Source of the DNA: Bryobacteraceae bacterium
GTDB taxonomy: Bacteria; Acidobacteriota; Terriglobia; Bryobacterales; Bryobacteraceae
Assembly: GCA_029975915.1 (NCBI GenBank)
Contig: JARKOC010000061.1
Location: 1 to 39,242, forward strand
DNA: 39,242 bases
Direction of reading: 5' to 3'
The notes below the pieces were generated by a model. The model was not told the DNA's origin. It saw only the letters and a list, made by a program, of their open reading frames with translations, and did not search any database. A program made the position numbers and the translations under genes. Positions 17,431-27,010 of this stretch are shown piece by piece. The number at the start of each line of letters is the position of its first letter. Position 1 is the stretch's first letter.

Positions 17431-18633
17431 TCATCCGCGAATGGAGAAAATATTCAGAAACCTCGGCCCAACCGACCGGCGGCGGCGTTGCCGCAGCTTG
17501 GCTGAGTACATCGCCAGTCCGGCGGCTGTGGTCCATTCGGGAGTCCGCAATTCGTCCGGAATCTGGTCCACGCCCCGGATGAACCCGAGGCGGGCCTGGC
17601 ATCCCAGCATTCTTTCGGCCACTTCGACGAAGCCTTCCATCAGCGTTGCGCCCCCGCAGAGCACGATTCCTTCGTGCAGGCTGATCTGGCGGGCGAACTC
17701 GACGCGGAATCGTTCAACATACTGGAAGATCTGTGTCGCTCGCGCTTCCAGAATCTCGATCAAATCCCGGCGGCTCAATTCGCGGCCCGGCCGCCCTGGC
17801 CCAGGCGGCAATTCGATTACGATATTATCCGCGGTCAAACCCAGCAGCGCGCACCCGTGCTTCAGCTTGATGTCCTCGGACTCCTCGATCGAGAGGGCTT
17901 TCACTTCGCTTATGTCGCGCGTGAAGTGCCCTCCTGAGAACGGCATACCCATCGCGTAGAGAGCGGAATCGCCGTCATAGAACACCAGACCGGACGAATG
18001 CGCGCCCACATCCAGAATCGCGACCCCGCCAGCCCGTTCATCCGCGAGCACAGAGGCATAGGCCGCGGCCATTGCCTCGAAGATCGTCTCCTCGACGTCG
18101 ACCTTGGCCTGGGTGACTGCGCTGAGTAGCGTCTGGTGCTCCTGGGCCCCCGTGGTGATAAGCAGCGTGTGGGCCTCAAGCCTCAGGCACTCAACGTTCA
18201 GCGGATGCAGTGTCGGCGGCTGGCCATCCACCGTGAAATCCTGCGGCAGAACCTGCAACAAGGCCCTGTCGTCGTCAAGTGGCGCCATCGCCGCCAGCCT
18301 CACTGCGTAGGCGAGATCTTCACGTGTGATTCTGCGGGAATGGCCGAAATCGTAGACTCCCCTGCCCTGCTGAGACCTCACCGACGGCCCGCCGACTCCG
18401 ACAACGGCCGAGCCGATCTCGAACCCGGAGGATGCGCGCGCCGCATCGATGGCGGCGCGTATCGAAGCCGCTACCGCGTTTTGGTCAGCGATCTGGCCGC
18501 GATGCCAGCCGTTCGATGGAGCCTCGCCGTGACCGGCATAGCGCATCACGCCACCCTCAACCGCAAGGACGAAGACGCGCGTTCGCGAGCTGCCAACATC
18601 GAGCCCGGCGGCAATCTCGCCTCGCTTCCTCAC
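17431..18633 (-). CDS. ftsA: Cell division protein FtsA
   Basis: FtsA is the actin-like ATPase that tethers FtsZ to the membrane. The 400 residues show the actin-fold phosphate loops ([16 protein letters not shown] and [17 protein letters not shown]), the SHS2/1C domain between them, and [13 protein letters not shown]. The C-terminus has a basic stretch (RQRRRR) followed by a short amphipathic membrane-targeting helix, [12 protein letters not shown]. It overlaps ftsQ upstream by four bases (ATGA) and abuts ftsZ downstream. Confidence 0.96.
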   Translation of the reverse strand: MRKRGEIAAGLDVGSSRTRVFVLAVEGGVMRYAGHGEAPSNGWHRGQIADQNAVAASIRAAIDAARASSGFEIGSAVVGVGGPSVRSQQGRGVYDFGHSRRITREDLAYAVRLAAMAPLDDDRALLQVLPQDFTVDGQPPTLHPLNVECLRLEAHTLLITTGAQEHQTLLSAVTQAKVDVEETIFEAMAAAYASVLADERAGGVAILDVGAHSSGLVFYDGDSALYAMGMPFSGGHFTRDISEVKALSIEESEDIKLKHGCALLGLTADNIVIELPPGPGRPGRELSRRDLIEILEARATQIFQYVERFRVEFARQISLHEGIVLCGGATLMEGFVEVAERMLGCQARLGFIRGVDQIPDELRTPEWTTAAGLAMYSAKLRQRRRRSVGPRFLNIFSIRG

Positions 18634-19538
18634 TTCTGCATGCTCCCTTCTGGGCTGGGCTGCTTGGGCGGAGATTTCAGAATCACCCGGTTGTCCATTG
18701 TCAAATCCAACACCATCCGGTCGTACAGCATGCCCTGGATTCGATCTGAGTTCTTCTCGAGGTAGTCGAGTCTCTGGCGCCAGGAGTCTTCTCCCAGTAT
18801 CAGTTCGATCGTCGTGCCCATGAGCTCATAGGCAATCGTGACACTGGGCGCCCGGGTAAGGTCAATCTCGGGGATTCGCTGGCGGTAAGCTGCAAGATCG
18901 TCCAGCACTCGCGACAACAAGCGCGCCCTGGCTCTCCTCTGCTGCACCGGATCGCGCGGCTGGACGCCCTTCAGCAGCGGCAGCGATGCGGCCGACTGCG
19001 GCTTGAGGCCCAGGATCTCGCCGTCGCCGTCGATTAACATAGGCCGGTAGGAGACCGGGTGCTCCATCGACCCGGTAACGCCCGACGGCGACTGGATAAA
19101 CGCGATCGGCGTGCGCTCCACGATCTCAACGGCGATCCGGTTTGGCCAAATGCGGCGGACTGTTGATGATTTCACCCACGGCAGAGCGTCGATCTGGCGT
19201 TTCCGCTCCTCCGTGTCGAGTTTGTAGAGGCTTCGCCCCCGATCGCCATCGAAGACCTCGATAATCGCCTTTCTATTTGCGTTGCGATCACCACTCACCT
19301 CGATGGCGGGCGGGATCCCCGGCTCATCCTCGATGCTGACCATGAAGCGGCCGTCCTCAACCAGAAAGCGCTCCGCGCTCCAAATCAGCCACCCCAGCGC
19401 GAACACCGCAAACACGACCGACAGCGTAAGTCCAGCGAACTTGAGCAGACGGAACGCGTCGATGCCATTGATTGGACCTGCACCGGCGGCTTGTGCCGCC
19501 GCGTCACTATCGGCCGGGACTCGCTTACGCCTGGCCAT
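18630..19538 (-). CDS. ftsQ: Cell division protein FtsQ
   Basis: FtsQ is the bitopic membrane protein that links FtsL/FtsB and other divisome parts. The protein (302 residues) has a basic N-terminus (MARRKRV), one membrane helix (GLTLSVVFAVFALGWLIW), then a POTRA domain (IEVSGDRNANRKAIIEVF to LPWVKSSTVRRIWPNRIAVEIVER) and a beta domain. The ATG at 19538 lies 14 bases inside the end of murC and has GGAGG about 6 bases before it. The earlier in-frame start at 19562 has no comparable site. Genes ddl and murB, often found between murC and ftsQ, are missing. Confidence 0.93.
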   Translation of the reverse strand: MARRKRVPADSDAAAQAAGAGPINGIDAFRLLKFAGLTLSVVFAVFALGWLIWSAERFLVEDGRFMVSIEDEPGIPPAIEVSGDRNANRKAIIEVFDGDRGRSLYKLDTEERKRQIDALPWVKSSTVRRIWPNRIAVEIVERTPIAFIQSPSGVTGSMEHPVSYRPMLIDGDGEILGLKPQSAASLPLLKGVQPRDPVQQRRARARLLSRVLDDLAAYRQRIPEIDLTRAPSVTIAYELMGTTIELILGEDSWRQRLDYLEKNSDRIQGMLYDRMVLDLTMDNRVILKSPPKQPSPEGSMQK

Positions 19539-20937
19539 CACAGCCCTCCGGCGCCTGCTCACGCGCCCTGAGCAGACTTAGCAACTGCGGACCCACCGCC
19601 GTGACGCTGCCCGCGCCAAGCGTCGCCACGAGGTCGCCCGGTTTGAGTGAAGGCAATACCTTCCTGGCGGCGGCCTCCACTGGACCGGCATAGCTCACCC
19701 GCGCATGCCCGGCGGCCCGGATTTTCGCGGCCAGCGCCGCGCCCGTGATCCCCTCAATTGGCTGTTCGCTCGCCTCATAGATATCAAGAACGAAGACTTC
19801 GTCGGCGGCCCCGAACGCAGTTGCGAATTCATCCATCAGGGCGGCCGTCCGGCTGTATCGGTGCGGTTGAAAGATCACCACCAGCCGGCCGGGATTCATG
19901 ATCCGCAGTGCGTCCAGCGTCGTCCTGACCTCGGCCGGGTGGTGCCCGTAGTCGTCGATGACACCGATTCCGCCGGCCGAACCGCGCCACTCCATCCGCC
20001 GGCCCGGGCCCTTGAACGAAGCCAGCGCTCCACACGCCGCCTTTGCCGGGATGCCCATTCTCATCGCCGCCGCCATCGCCGCCGACGCGTTCAGCACGTT
20101 GTGGCGTCCTGTTACCGGCAAGCACACTTCCCGGCACTGCCCGTCCTCCAGAGTGACGGTAAACCTGCAGCCGGATGCATTCACCATTTCATCGGAAATT
20201 CGGACCTGCGCCGCCGCCGAACGGCCGTACCAAATTACGCGCCGGCGCGATCGTGACAGCGTTTCCACTGTGGCAGGATCGTCGGCGCACGCGATCACCG
20301 CGCCATAGAAGCAGACACGGTTGCTGAACCGGAGGAAGGCGGTTTTGACTGCCTCGAAGCTGCCGTAGTGATCCAGGTGCTCCCGGTCAATATTGGTGAT
20401 GATGGCGATCTCCGGCGAGAGGTCCAGGAAGGATCCGTCGCTTTCGTCCGACTCGGCGACAAACCAGTCGCCCGCGCCCAGCCTCGCATTCGAGCCGCCG
20501 AACGCAGGCACCGTCGAACCGATCGCCGCGGTCGGATCCAACCCCGCCTCGACCGCGATTGCCGCCAGCATCGACGAAGTCGTGGTCTTCCCGTGGCTCC
20601 CCGCCACCGCCGCCCCCCGCTTCGTCCGCATGAGTTCCGCCAGCATCTCGCCGCGGCGCACAACGGGGATACCCCTTCTCAGGGCCTCCGCGTATTCTGG
20701 ATTGTCATCGCCAACCGCCGATGTAACGACAAGGGCCGCGGCGCTGACGGACAGGTTCGCGGCCGAGTGCCCGATGGCGATCCTCACGCCCAAAGCTCTC
20801 AACCGTTCGGTGGAGGCGGACTCTTTCGCGTCCGATCCCGTCACGGTGCAGCCCATGCGATGCAGAATCTCGGCCAGGCCGCTCATGCCGATCCCGCCCG
20901 CTCCCGTGAAATGCAGAGGCTGATTGCCGAGAAACAT
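19525..20937 (-). CDS. murC: UDP-N-acetylmuramate--L-alanine ligase
   Basis: MurC adds L-alanine to UDP-MurNAc using ATP. The 470-residue protein has the N-terminal Rossmann-like HFTGAGGIGMSGLAEIL, the ATP loop VAGSHGKTTTSSML and the metal/substrate region VAESDESDGSFL. It also has ITNIDREHLDHYG, the C-terminal VIDDYGHHPAEVRTTL and the FQPHRYSRT block typical of MurC. An AGGA lies 8 bases before the ATG, in the tail of murG, and there is a 9-base gap to the murG stop. Confidence 0.97.
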   Translation of the reverse strand: MFLGNQPLHFTGAGGIGMSGLAEILHRMGCTVTGSDAKESASTERLRALGVRIAIGHSAANLSVSAAALVVTSAVGDDNPEYAEALRRGIPVVRRGEMLAELMRTKRGAAVAGSHGKTTTSSMLAAIAVEAGLDPTAAIGSTVPAFGGSNARLGAGDWFVAESDESDGSFLDLSPEIAIITNIDREHLDHYGSFEAVKTAFLRFSNRVCFYGAVIACADDPATVETLSRSRRRVIWYGRSAAAQVRISDEMVNASGCRFTVTLEDGQCREVCLPVTGRHNVLNASAAMAAAMRMGIPAKAACGALASFKGPGRRMEWRGSAGGIGVIDDYGHHPAEVRTTLDALRIMNPGRLVVIFQPHRYSRTAALMDEFATAFGAADEVFVLDIYEASEQPIEGITGAALAAKIRAAGHARVSYAGPVEAAARKVLPSLKPGDLVATLGAGSVTAVGPQLLSLLRAREQAPEGCDGQA

Positions 20938-20946
20938 TCGATTATC

Positions 20947-22065
20947 CTATTGTTCCGGCGTACCCTGAACCCTGTCAACGATCCCGGCGCACTGTTCAAG
21001 CAGGTCGGCCGCCCGCCGGGCTGCGCCGGGGCGCGCCATCGTCCGGGCTATGCGCCCCATCTCCGCCGTCGCTCCGGGGTCCGACGCCAGCCTCGTGATC
21101 TCGCCCGCCAAACGGGCGCCGTCGAGTTCGCGGTCCTCGATCATGATCGACGCTCCAGTTCTGGCCATGGCCAGCGCGTTGTGTCTCTGATGGTCGTCCG
21201 CCGCAAAAGGGAAGGGGACCAGAATCGAGGGCCGTCCCGCGGCGGCTATTTCGCTCACCGCGCCCGCGCCTGAACGGCTCACCACCAGCGACGCTTTCCG
21301 GTACTCGGCCGGCATGTCGTCGATGAAAGCCTGAACTTCGCCCTCCAAACCGCTTTCCCTGAAGGCCGGCTGTAACTCCGCCTCTTCGTCTTTACCGCAC
21401 TGCAGTGTTAGTGTCACCGGAACCGGGCTCTTCGCCAGGATCGGCCATGACTCGCGCGCAGCCCTGTTTAACGCCCGGGCGCCGCGGCTTCCGCCAGTAA
21501 TCAGAACATGGAAACGCGAACTGCCGGTCCACTCCGGAATGTCAAAAAACTCCTGCCTCACCGGTAACCCGGCGATCTCAGCCCGGCCCGCCGGGAAGTG
21601 CTTCAGTGTCTCTTCAAAACTGACAAGCGCATGCCGCACCCACCGGGCTGTGAGGCGGGAAACCAGCCCGGGCATCGCATTGGGCTCCATCGCGACGACG
21701 GGTATGCCGGATCGAATTGCAGCCGCAACCACTGGGCCGGCGACGTATCCGCCCATGCTGAACACTGCCGCCGCGGAAAGCCGTTTGAGAACCTTGCTGG
21801 CATCGGAGACGGCAGAGGGCAGTTGCAGTAACGTCGAAAGCCCCTTTCGCCAGCCTACCCGGTTCAGGCCGCCGATTTCGATCCACTCAATCAGGAACCC
21901 CCTGGCCGGCGCCAGCCGGGCCTCCATGCCCAGCCGTGTCCCGATAAAAACGCACTTATGACCCCGCCGCGATAGCTCATCGGCAACCGCCAGTGACGGT
22001 ACGACGTGTCCGCCCGTGCCTCCGCCGGCCATGACGAAAATGCGCGAATCGGGCGTGCCTGCCAG
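20947..22065 (-). CDS. murG: UDP-GlcNAc:undecaprenyl-PP-MurNAc-pentapeptide GlcNAc transferase (probable CTG start)
   Basis: MurG makes lipid II from lipid I at the inner membrane. The GT-B protein has the glycine loop MAGGGTGGHVVPSLAVADEL, a second glycine-rich loop (LITGGSRGARALN) and the UDP-sugar site VVSRSGAGAVSEIAAAGRPSILVPFPFAADDHQ. The first ATG (22032) would give 361 residues, lacks any SD and cuts off the first beta-strand (RIFV before MAGGGTGGH). In-frame codons upstream encode that strand back to a CTG at 22065-22063, which has TAGGAGG five bases before it; the TAG is the ftsW stop. I therefore place the start at the CTG (372 residues). If only standard starts are allowed, use 22032. 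Confidence 0.93.
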   Translation of the reverse strand: MAGTPDSRIFVMAGGGTGGHVVPSLAVADELSRRGHKCVFIGTRLGMEARLAPARGFLIEWIEIGGLNRVGWRKGLSTLLQLPSAVSDASKVLKRLSAAAVFSMGGYVAGPVVAAAIRSGIPVVAMEPNAMPGLVSRLTARWVRHALVSFEETLKHFPAGRAEIAGLPVRQEFFDIPEWTGSSRFHVLITGGSRGARALNRAARESWPILAKSPVPVTLTLQCGKDEEAELQPAFRESGLEGEVQAFIDDMPAEYRKASLVVSRSGAGAVSEIAAAGRPSILVPFPFAADDHQRHNALAMARTGASIMIEDRELDGARLAGEITRLASDPGATAEMGRIARTMARPGAARRAADLLEQCAGIVDRVQGTPEQ

Positions 22066-22074
22066 GTGAGCCTC

Positions 22075-23220
22075 CTACTCTGCCGCCCGCTCGCTTACGC
22101 TCATCATGAGTCCGAATGTGATCATCGTGCACACCAGCGCGCTGCCGCCGTAGCTCACCAACGGCAGCGGAATCCCTTTCGTGGGGAAGATGCTGATGAC
22201 CATGCTCATGTTGAACAGCGCTTGAGCGACAATCAGCGAGACGCATCCGAGCGCCAGATAACGCCCAAACGTGTCCGGCGCGGTCCAATAAAGCCTGAAG
22301 CCCCGCCAAAAAATGACGAGATACCCAGCAAGCAGCGCGATTGCCCCGACTAGGCCCGTTTCCTCGGCCACAACCGCGTAGATGAAATCAGTGTGGGCCT
22401 CGGGGAGGAACCCGAGTTTCTGGTTGCTTTGTCCGAGTCCAACCCCGGTGATGCCGCCACTGCCCGACGCGATGCGAGCCTGGCGGGGTTGATGGTCGGC
22501 GTCGCGCGAGGCGCGGCTTGTGGCCAGGTGCGGCTCCATCCATTTGAGTCCGGGGGTATTGTGGATCGTTTGCTCGGTGATATCGAAAAACGCCGTCACC
22601 CTCAACAAGCGGTAGGGTTTCTGCCACAGGAAGTATCCTCCCAGGCAGAAGCCCAGGAGGAGTGTCATGTAGAAATACCTGCGTTCGATGCCTGCGACGA
22701 AGAACACCACCGCCGCCGGCACCAGCACGATCGCCGCCGTGCCCAGATCTCCCCACGCGATCAGCGTCGTCAGTCCGCCAACCACCAGCGCGGGGGGCAT
22801 GAGAGTGTGGCGGTCAATCACCTTGTTCTCGCGCCTGGAGACGAACCACGCCAGATAGAGAATGATTGCTGGCTTGGCAAGTTCAGAAGGTTGAAATTGC
22901 ATCCCTGACAGGCGGAACCACCGGTGAGCATTCGGATCCGCCCAAATCACCGCCAGCAAAAGAACTCCGACCACGCTCACCGACAGCCAGATCCACAGGG
23001 GATGCTGCAGTCGAGTGTAATCCAGCCTCTTCATCAAAAACATGAGCGCCAGGCCGGCTACGGCGAATCCAAGCTGGCGCGCGGCGTAGGTCCAGTTCTG
23101 CTTGCCGTGCATCACTTCGGCGACCACACTCGATGCGCTGTAGACCATCACCAGTCCGAATGCCAGGATCAGCATCGTGGCTGTGAACAGCGGCCAGTCC
23201 GTCCGGAGTTTGGTTGACAT
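22075..23220 (-). CDS. ftsW: Peptidoglycan glycosyltransferase FtsW
   Basis: FtsW is the SEDS-family septal peptidoglycan polymerase that works with FtsI. The 381 residues include about ten membrane helices. Family blocks are MVYSASS, MQFQPSELAKPAIILYLAWF, a conserved GDLGTAAIV, GLGQSNQKLGFLPEAHTDFIYAVVAEETG and GIPLPLVSYGGSAL. The periplasmic loop before SGSGG is about 20 residues longer than in E. coli FtsW and lacks the usual DPW and YQ-x-x-QS motifs. The ATG at 23220 has GAGG 5 bases upstream, 7 bases after the murD stop. The longer frame to 23346 is overlap with murD. Confidence 0.95.
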   Translation of the reverse strand: MSTKLRTDWPLFTATMLILAFGLVMVYSASSVVAEVMHGKQNWTYAARQLGFAVAGLALMFLMKRLDYTRLQHPLWIWLSVSVVGVLLLAVIWADPNAHRWFRLSGMQFQPSELAKPAIILYLAWFVSRRENKVIDRHTLMPPALVVGGLTTLIAWGDLGTAAIVLVPAAVVFFVAGIERRYFYMTLLLGFCLGGYFLWQKPYRLLRVTAFFDITEQTIHNTPGLKWMEPHLATSRASRDADHQPRQARIASGSGGITGVGLGQSNQKLGFLPEAHTDFIYAVVAEETGLVGAIALLAGYLVIFWRGFRLYWTAPDTFGRYLALGCVSLIVAQALFNMSMVISIFPTKGIPLPLVSYGGSALVCTMITFGLMMSVSERAAE

Positions 23221-23227
23221 GTCAGCC

Positions 23228-24565
23228 TCAATCCACCAATGCGCGGACCAGTTCCTTGAATACCCGTCCGCGATGTTCATAGCTGTCGAACTGATCGAAA
23301 CTGGCGCAGGCTGGGGCCAGCAAGACCGTCTCGCCTGGCGAGGCATGGGTGGCGGCCAGCTCGACAGCGGACCCCAAGTCGCCGCATTGTTCTATTCGAA
23401 CCGATCCTTCGATCTGGCCGGCGATTTTCTGCGCGGCCGCTCCGATAAGCAATGCCGCCCGGGCGCGCGCCTTCAGAAGCCCGCGTAAGGGCCTGTAATC
23501 GCTGTCCTTGTCCTTGCCTCCAAGAATCACCCACAGGCCCGAGTCAAACGATTCGAGCGCCTTGATGGTTGCGTCCACGTTGGTCGCCTTCGAATCATTG
23601 AAGTAGTCCACGCCGCGCCTGGTGCGAACATACTCAATCCTGTGTTCAACACCTGGAAAACTCCTCACAGCCCGGCGCATCTCCCCCAGCCCCGCTCCGG
23701 CCAGCGCGCACGCGCATCCTGCCGCCAGCACGTTCTCCAGATTGTGGTGTCCGCGCAACCCCACCTCGCTTGACGGCATCCACTCTACCCCGTTCGCAAC
23801 CAGCGATCCCCCCTCCAGCCAGAAGCCGCGCTCAACTTGCCCATAGCCATTGAACCAGTGCGGCTGTCCCGGTATGCTCTGTGTCCATCCCCTGGTAATT
23901 TCGTCGTTTGCATTGAGTACCGCAAAATCGTCCGGCTGCTGGCCGGCGAACATGTTCAGTTTGGCTGCTGCATACTCCTCGATCGTGTGGTGGCGGTCCA
24001 GGTGATCGGGCGTCACGTTCAGCGCCACTCCAATGCGCACGCGCGTCTTGCGGAACATCTCCGTCTGGAAACTCGACAACTCAAGCACGTTCCACTGATC
24101 GTCCCGCGACGTCTCTATCATCGCCGCCACGGCCTGTGTGCCGATGTTCCCGCCGACCTGTACGGCAATACCGCATTCGCGCAGCAGGTGTCCTGCCAGC
24201 GATGTGACCGTGGTCTTGCCGTTTGAACCGGTAATGCCCATGATGGGACCTCGCAGGAACCGGCACGCCAGTTCAACATCACCCAGAAGCTCCACCCCGC
24301 GCGTCCGCGCCTGCTCAAACAGCGGCTGATCCGGCCGCACGCCTGGACTCAGGACGGCAATCTCGGCGTCGTCCAGCGCTCCATGTCCTTGTCGCCTGAA
24401 CTGGACGCCCAATCGGTCCAGTGCCGCGGCTGCTTCCGGAAGCTGGTCCAGCGGCTTGGCATCGCACGCGATCGTCTCGGCGCCCTGCCGGACGAGCAGC
24501 TCAATTGCCGCCAAGCCGGACTTCGCCAGCCCGAAGACAACGGTCTTTTTGCCGCGCAATTCCAT
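23228..24565 (-). CDS. murD: UDP-N-acetylmuramoyl-L-alanine--D-glutamate ligase
   Basis: MurD adds D-glutamate to UDP-MurNAc-L-Ala. The protein (445 residues) begins MELRGKKTVVFGLAKSGLAAIELL. It has the ATP loop GITGSNGKTTVTSLAGHLL, NVTPDHLDRHHTIEEYAAAK, the VEHRIEYVRTRRGVDYFNDSKATN block characteristic of MurD, and ends with LLAPACASFDQFDSYEHRGRVF. The ATG at 24565 has GAGG 5 bases upstream spanning the mraY stop. A GTG immediately before it is less likely. Confidence 0.97.
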   Translation of the reverse strand: MELRGKKTVVFGLAKSGLAAIELLVRQGAETIACDAKPLDQLPEAAAALDRLGVQFRRQGHGALDDAEIAVLSPGVRPDQPLFEQARTRGVELLGDVELACRFLRGPIMGITGSNGKTTVTSLAGHLLRECGIAVQVGGNIGTQAVAAMIETSRDDQWNVLELSSFQTEMFRKTRVRIGVALNVTPDHLDRHHTIEEYAAAKLNMFAGQQPDDFAVLNANDEITRGWTQSIPGQPHWFNGYGQVERGFWLEGGSLVANGVEWMPSSEVGLRGHHNLENVLAAGCACALAGAGLGEMRRAVRSFPGVEHRIEYVRTRRGVDYFNDSKATNVDATIKALESFDSGLWVILGGKDKDSDYRPLRGLLKARARAALLIGAAAQKIAGQIEGSVRIEQCGDLGSAVELAATHASPGETVLLAPACASFDQFDSYEHRGRVFKELVRALVD

Positions 24566-24567
24566 CA

Positions 24568-25701
24568 CTACCTCAACTTCAGCGTGGTTAAGGCGAACAG
24601 CGCCATCACCAGTCCGGCGATCCAGAACCGCGTGATCACTTTGGCCTCGTCCCAGCCCAACTTCTCGAAGTGGTGGTGTAGCGGGGCCATCAGGAACACC
24701 CGTTTGCCGGTCAGCTTGAAGCTGCCCACCTGGATAATGACGCTCAATGCCTCCATCACATAGACTCCGCCGATGAAGATCAACAGGATCTCCTGCTTGA
24801 TCAGCACGGCTAGAACACCCAAACTCCCTCCGAGAGCCAGTGACCCGACGTCGCCCATGAAGACCTCGGCGGGATGGGCGTTATACCAAAGGAACCCCAG
24901 GCTGGCGCCCGTGAGCGACGCCGCAAAAATGGTCAGCTCGGCGGCGCCGGGCAGACGCGCGATGTCCAGATAGTCGGCGAAAACGCGATGCCCGCTCACG
25001 TAGCACAGCACCGTCATCGCCCCAGCCGCGATAATCATCAACCCGGACGCCAGGCCATCCAACCCGTCGGTCAGATTCACGGCATTGGATGCTCCCACCA
25101 CCACCAGCCACAGGAATCCGAAAAAGACGACGAATGCCAGCGGATATGTCCACGGGCTCGACAGGAGGGGCTCGATCAGCAACCCCGGACGCCACGTTTT
25201 GATGAACGGTACGTTCACCTCGGTCGAATACAGCCCCTTCGAATGGAGTGTCAGCAACCACACGCCCAACAACAGCACCAGCGCGACCTGCAGGCCCATC
25301 TTTTCCTTGCCGGTCAACCCAAGATTTCGGCCCTTTTTCACTTTCGCCCAGTCGTCAAGGAATCCGATTGCGCCGTAGCCGGTTAACCCAAACAGGGCCA
25401 CCCAGACGTACGGATTTGTCAGGTTCGTGAAAAGCAGCGTCGGAACCACAACCGAGATGATGATCAGCAAGCCCCCCATCGTTGGCGTGCCGGCCTTCTT
25501 CTGATGAGATTCAGGCCCTTCCTCGCGTATATGCTGGCCAATCTGCAGCTCCCTCAGTTTGCGGATCATCCACGGCCCAAGCAGCAGTGCGACCAGCATC
25601 GCCGTGATGCTGGCGGCCAGGGTCCGGAATGTGACATAGCCGAAGATGCGGAGCGGCGTGAAGTGCGGATAAAGCGTCTCGTAGAACAGCCAGTACAACA
25701 T
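24568..25701 (-). CDS. mraY: Phospho-N-acetylmuramoyl-pentapeptide-transferase
   Basis: MraY links the cytoplasmic UDP-MurNAc-pentapeptide to undecaprenyl phosphate, making lipid I. The 377-residue protein has about ten membrane helices and all family signatures: KKAGTPTMGGLLI, the catalytic Asp pair in GFLDDWAKV, NLTDGLDGLASG, NAHPAEVFMGDVGSLALGG and the cytoplasmic MAPLHHHFEKLGWDE. The ATG is one base past the murF stop, with GGAG in the end of murF. Confidence 0.98.
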   Translation of the reverse strand: MLYWLFYETLYPHFTPLRIFGYVTFRTLAASITAMLVALLLGPWMIRKLRELQIGQHIREEGPESHQKKAGTPTMGGLLIIISVVVPTLLFTNLTNPYVWVALFGLTGYGAIGFLDDWAKVKKGRNLGLTGKEKMGLQVALVLLLGVWLLTLHSKGLYSTEVNVPFIKTWRPGLLIEPLLSSPWTYPLAFVVFFGFLWLVVVGASNAVNLTDGLDGLASGLMIIAAGAMTVLCYVSGHRVFADYLDIARLPGAAELTIFAASLTGASLGFLWYNAHPAEVFMGDVGSLALGGSLGVLAVLIKQEILLIFIGGVYVMEALSVIIQVGSFKLTGKRVFLMAPLHHHFEKLGWDEAKVITRFWIAGLVMALFALTTLKLR

Positions 25702-25702
25702 G

Positions 25703-27010
25703 TCAGTCCGGCTCCATGAACGTGGCCAGCGCGATCTCCATTTTCGTGCCTCTTGATCCTTTCAGCAGGATGGCGTCGCCCTGCCTGACGAATCTCCTCA
25801 GCCAGGCTCCGGCCCGCTGGGCATCCTCAAAAAAGCAGGTCTCTGGCCTCCGGCCGCCGTGCTTTCCGGCCGCGTCTGCTAATGAAACCGCCTGCCCGCC
25901 GACGCCGGCCACAACGTCGATGCCCCGGCTGGCCGCGTATTCGCCTACCTGCCGGTGTAAAGGCTCAGACCATCGCCCTAGTTCTAGCATCTCACCCAGC
26001 ACGGCAATCCGTCTCTGCGCCGGCGTTCCCGCCAGCAGATCGATCATCATCATTGCCGCTTCGGGATTCGAGTTGTAGCAATCGTTCCAGATCACCGCCC
26101 CATGCGCATGCAGCCGCTCAAACCGCATCTTGGGCGGGGTGAGCGTCTCCAACCCTTGGCGTGCGTCCGTGAATGGCACGCCCATCACCCGTGCCACTGC
26201 CAGCGCGGCCAGGCAGGCCATCACACCGCCCAACGCCGGCAACGGGCTTGCCACGCACTGGCCGTCCACGATGAATCGCGATCCACGTTCTTTGTACTCG
26301 ATCCGCGTAGCGCGCACCATCGCCTCCGGCGTAGTCCCATACGTCACAACACGCCCTGTATGAGATCCGGCGAACGCCGCCACGCGGGCGTCGTCACTGT
26401 TCAGCACGGCGACTCCATCCGGCGGCAGCGCCTCCACGAGTTCACGCTTGGCAGCGGCGATCTCCTCAATCGAATTGAAATTCTGGATGTGCGCCGTCCC
26501 CACGTTGGTGACGACGGCCACATCGGGACGAGCGATGGCGGCCAGGTCCCGAATCTCGCCCGAATGGTTCATCCCGATTTCGATCACCGCCACGCCGGCC
26601 GAATCCGGCATGTTCAGCACCGAGAGCGGAACCCCAATGTGGTTGTTGAAGTTGCCCTGGGTCTTGCCTACTCGGAACTGCGGCGCAAGCGCGGCCGCGA
26701 TCGCTTCTTTGGTCGTCGTCTTGCCCGCGCTGCCGGTGATGGCAATCACCGCCTTCCCCCACGCCGCGCGCTTTCGCGCCGCCTCCTGCTGGAGCCAGGC
26801 CAGCGTATCCGGCACGATCTCCTGTGCGATGCTTGCCGCTAAGGGCCGGAACAGCACCGCCGCCCGCGCGCCCCTTTCGATCGCCTGTTGGATGAAGTCG
26901 TGCCCGTCGTGATTACCCCCCGCAAGAGCCACGAAAGCCTGTCCGGCCTCCAGAGTCCGCGAGTCGGTGCTTGCGCCTTCGCAGGTAATCCCGGCGACTT
27001 CAATCTTCAT
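25703..27010 (-). CDS. murF: UDP-N-acetylmuramoyl-tripeptide--D-alanyl-D-alanine ligase
   Basis: MurF adds the D-Ala-D-Ala dipeptide to the UDP-MurNAc-tripeptide. The protein (435 residues) has an N-terminal substrate domain (STDSRTLEAGQAFVALAGGNHDGHDF), the ATP loop AITGSAGKTTTKEAI and the MurF-type NFNNHIGVPLSVLNM. The C-terminal block VIWNDCYNSNPEAAMMMID is also typical. The ATG at 27010 lies 11 bases inside murE and is preceded by GGGAG. The longer reading frame to 27130 lacks family similarity. ddl, which makes the dipeptide, is not in this window. Confidence 0.96.
   Translation of the reverse strand: MKIEVAGITCEGASTDSRTLEAGQAFVALAGGNHDGHDFIQQAIERGARAAVLFRPLAASIAQEIVPDTLAWLQQEAARKRAAWGKAVIAITGSAGKTTTKEAIAAALAPQFRVGKTQGNFNNHIGVPLSVLNMPDSAGVAVIEIGMNHSGEIRDLAAIARPDVAVVTNVGTAHIQNFNSIEEIAAAKRELVEALPPDGVAVLNSDDARVAAFAGSHTGRVVTYGTTPEAMVRATRIEYKERGSRFIVDGQCVASPLPALGGVMACLAALAVARVMGVPFTDARQGLETLTPPKMRFERLHAHGAVIWNDCYNSNPEAAMMMIDLLAGTPAQRRIAVLGEMLELGRWSEPLHRQVGEYAASRGIDVVAGVGGQAVSLADAAGKHGGRRPETCFFEDAQRAGAWLRRFVRQGDAILLKGSRGTKMEIALATFMEPD

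Noticed and set aside
16481..17959. Long plus-strand open frame (about 490 codons) opposite ftsZ and ftsA
   Set aside because: It is the antisense shadow of two certain genes in high-GC DNA, has no family resemblance and no SD.
22032..22034. ATG at 22032 as the murG start
   Set aside because: It lacks an SD and cuts off the first conserved beta-strand. It is kept only as the fallback standard start.
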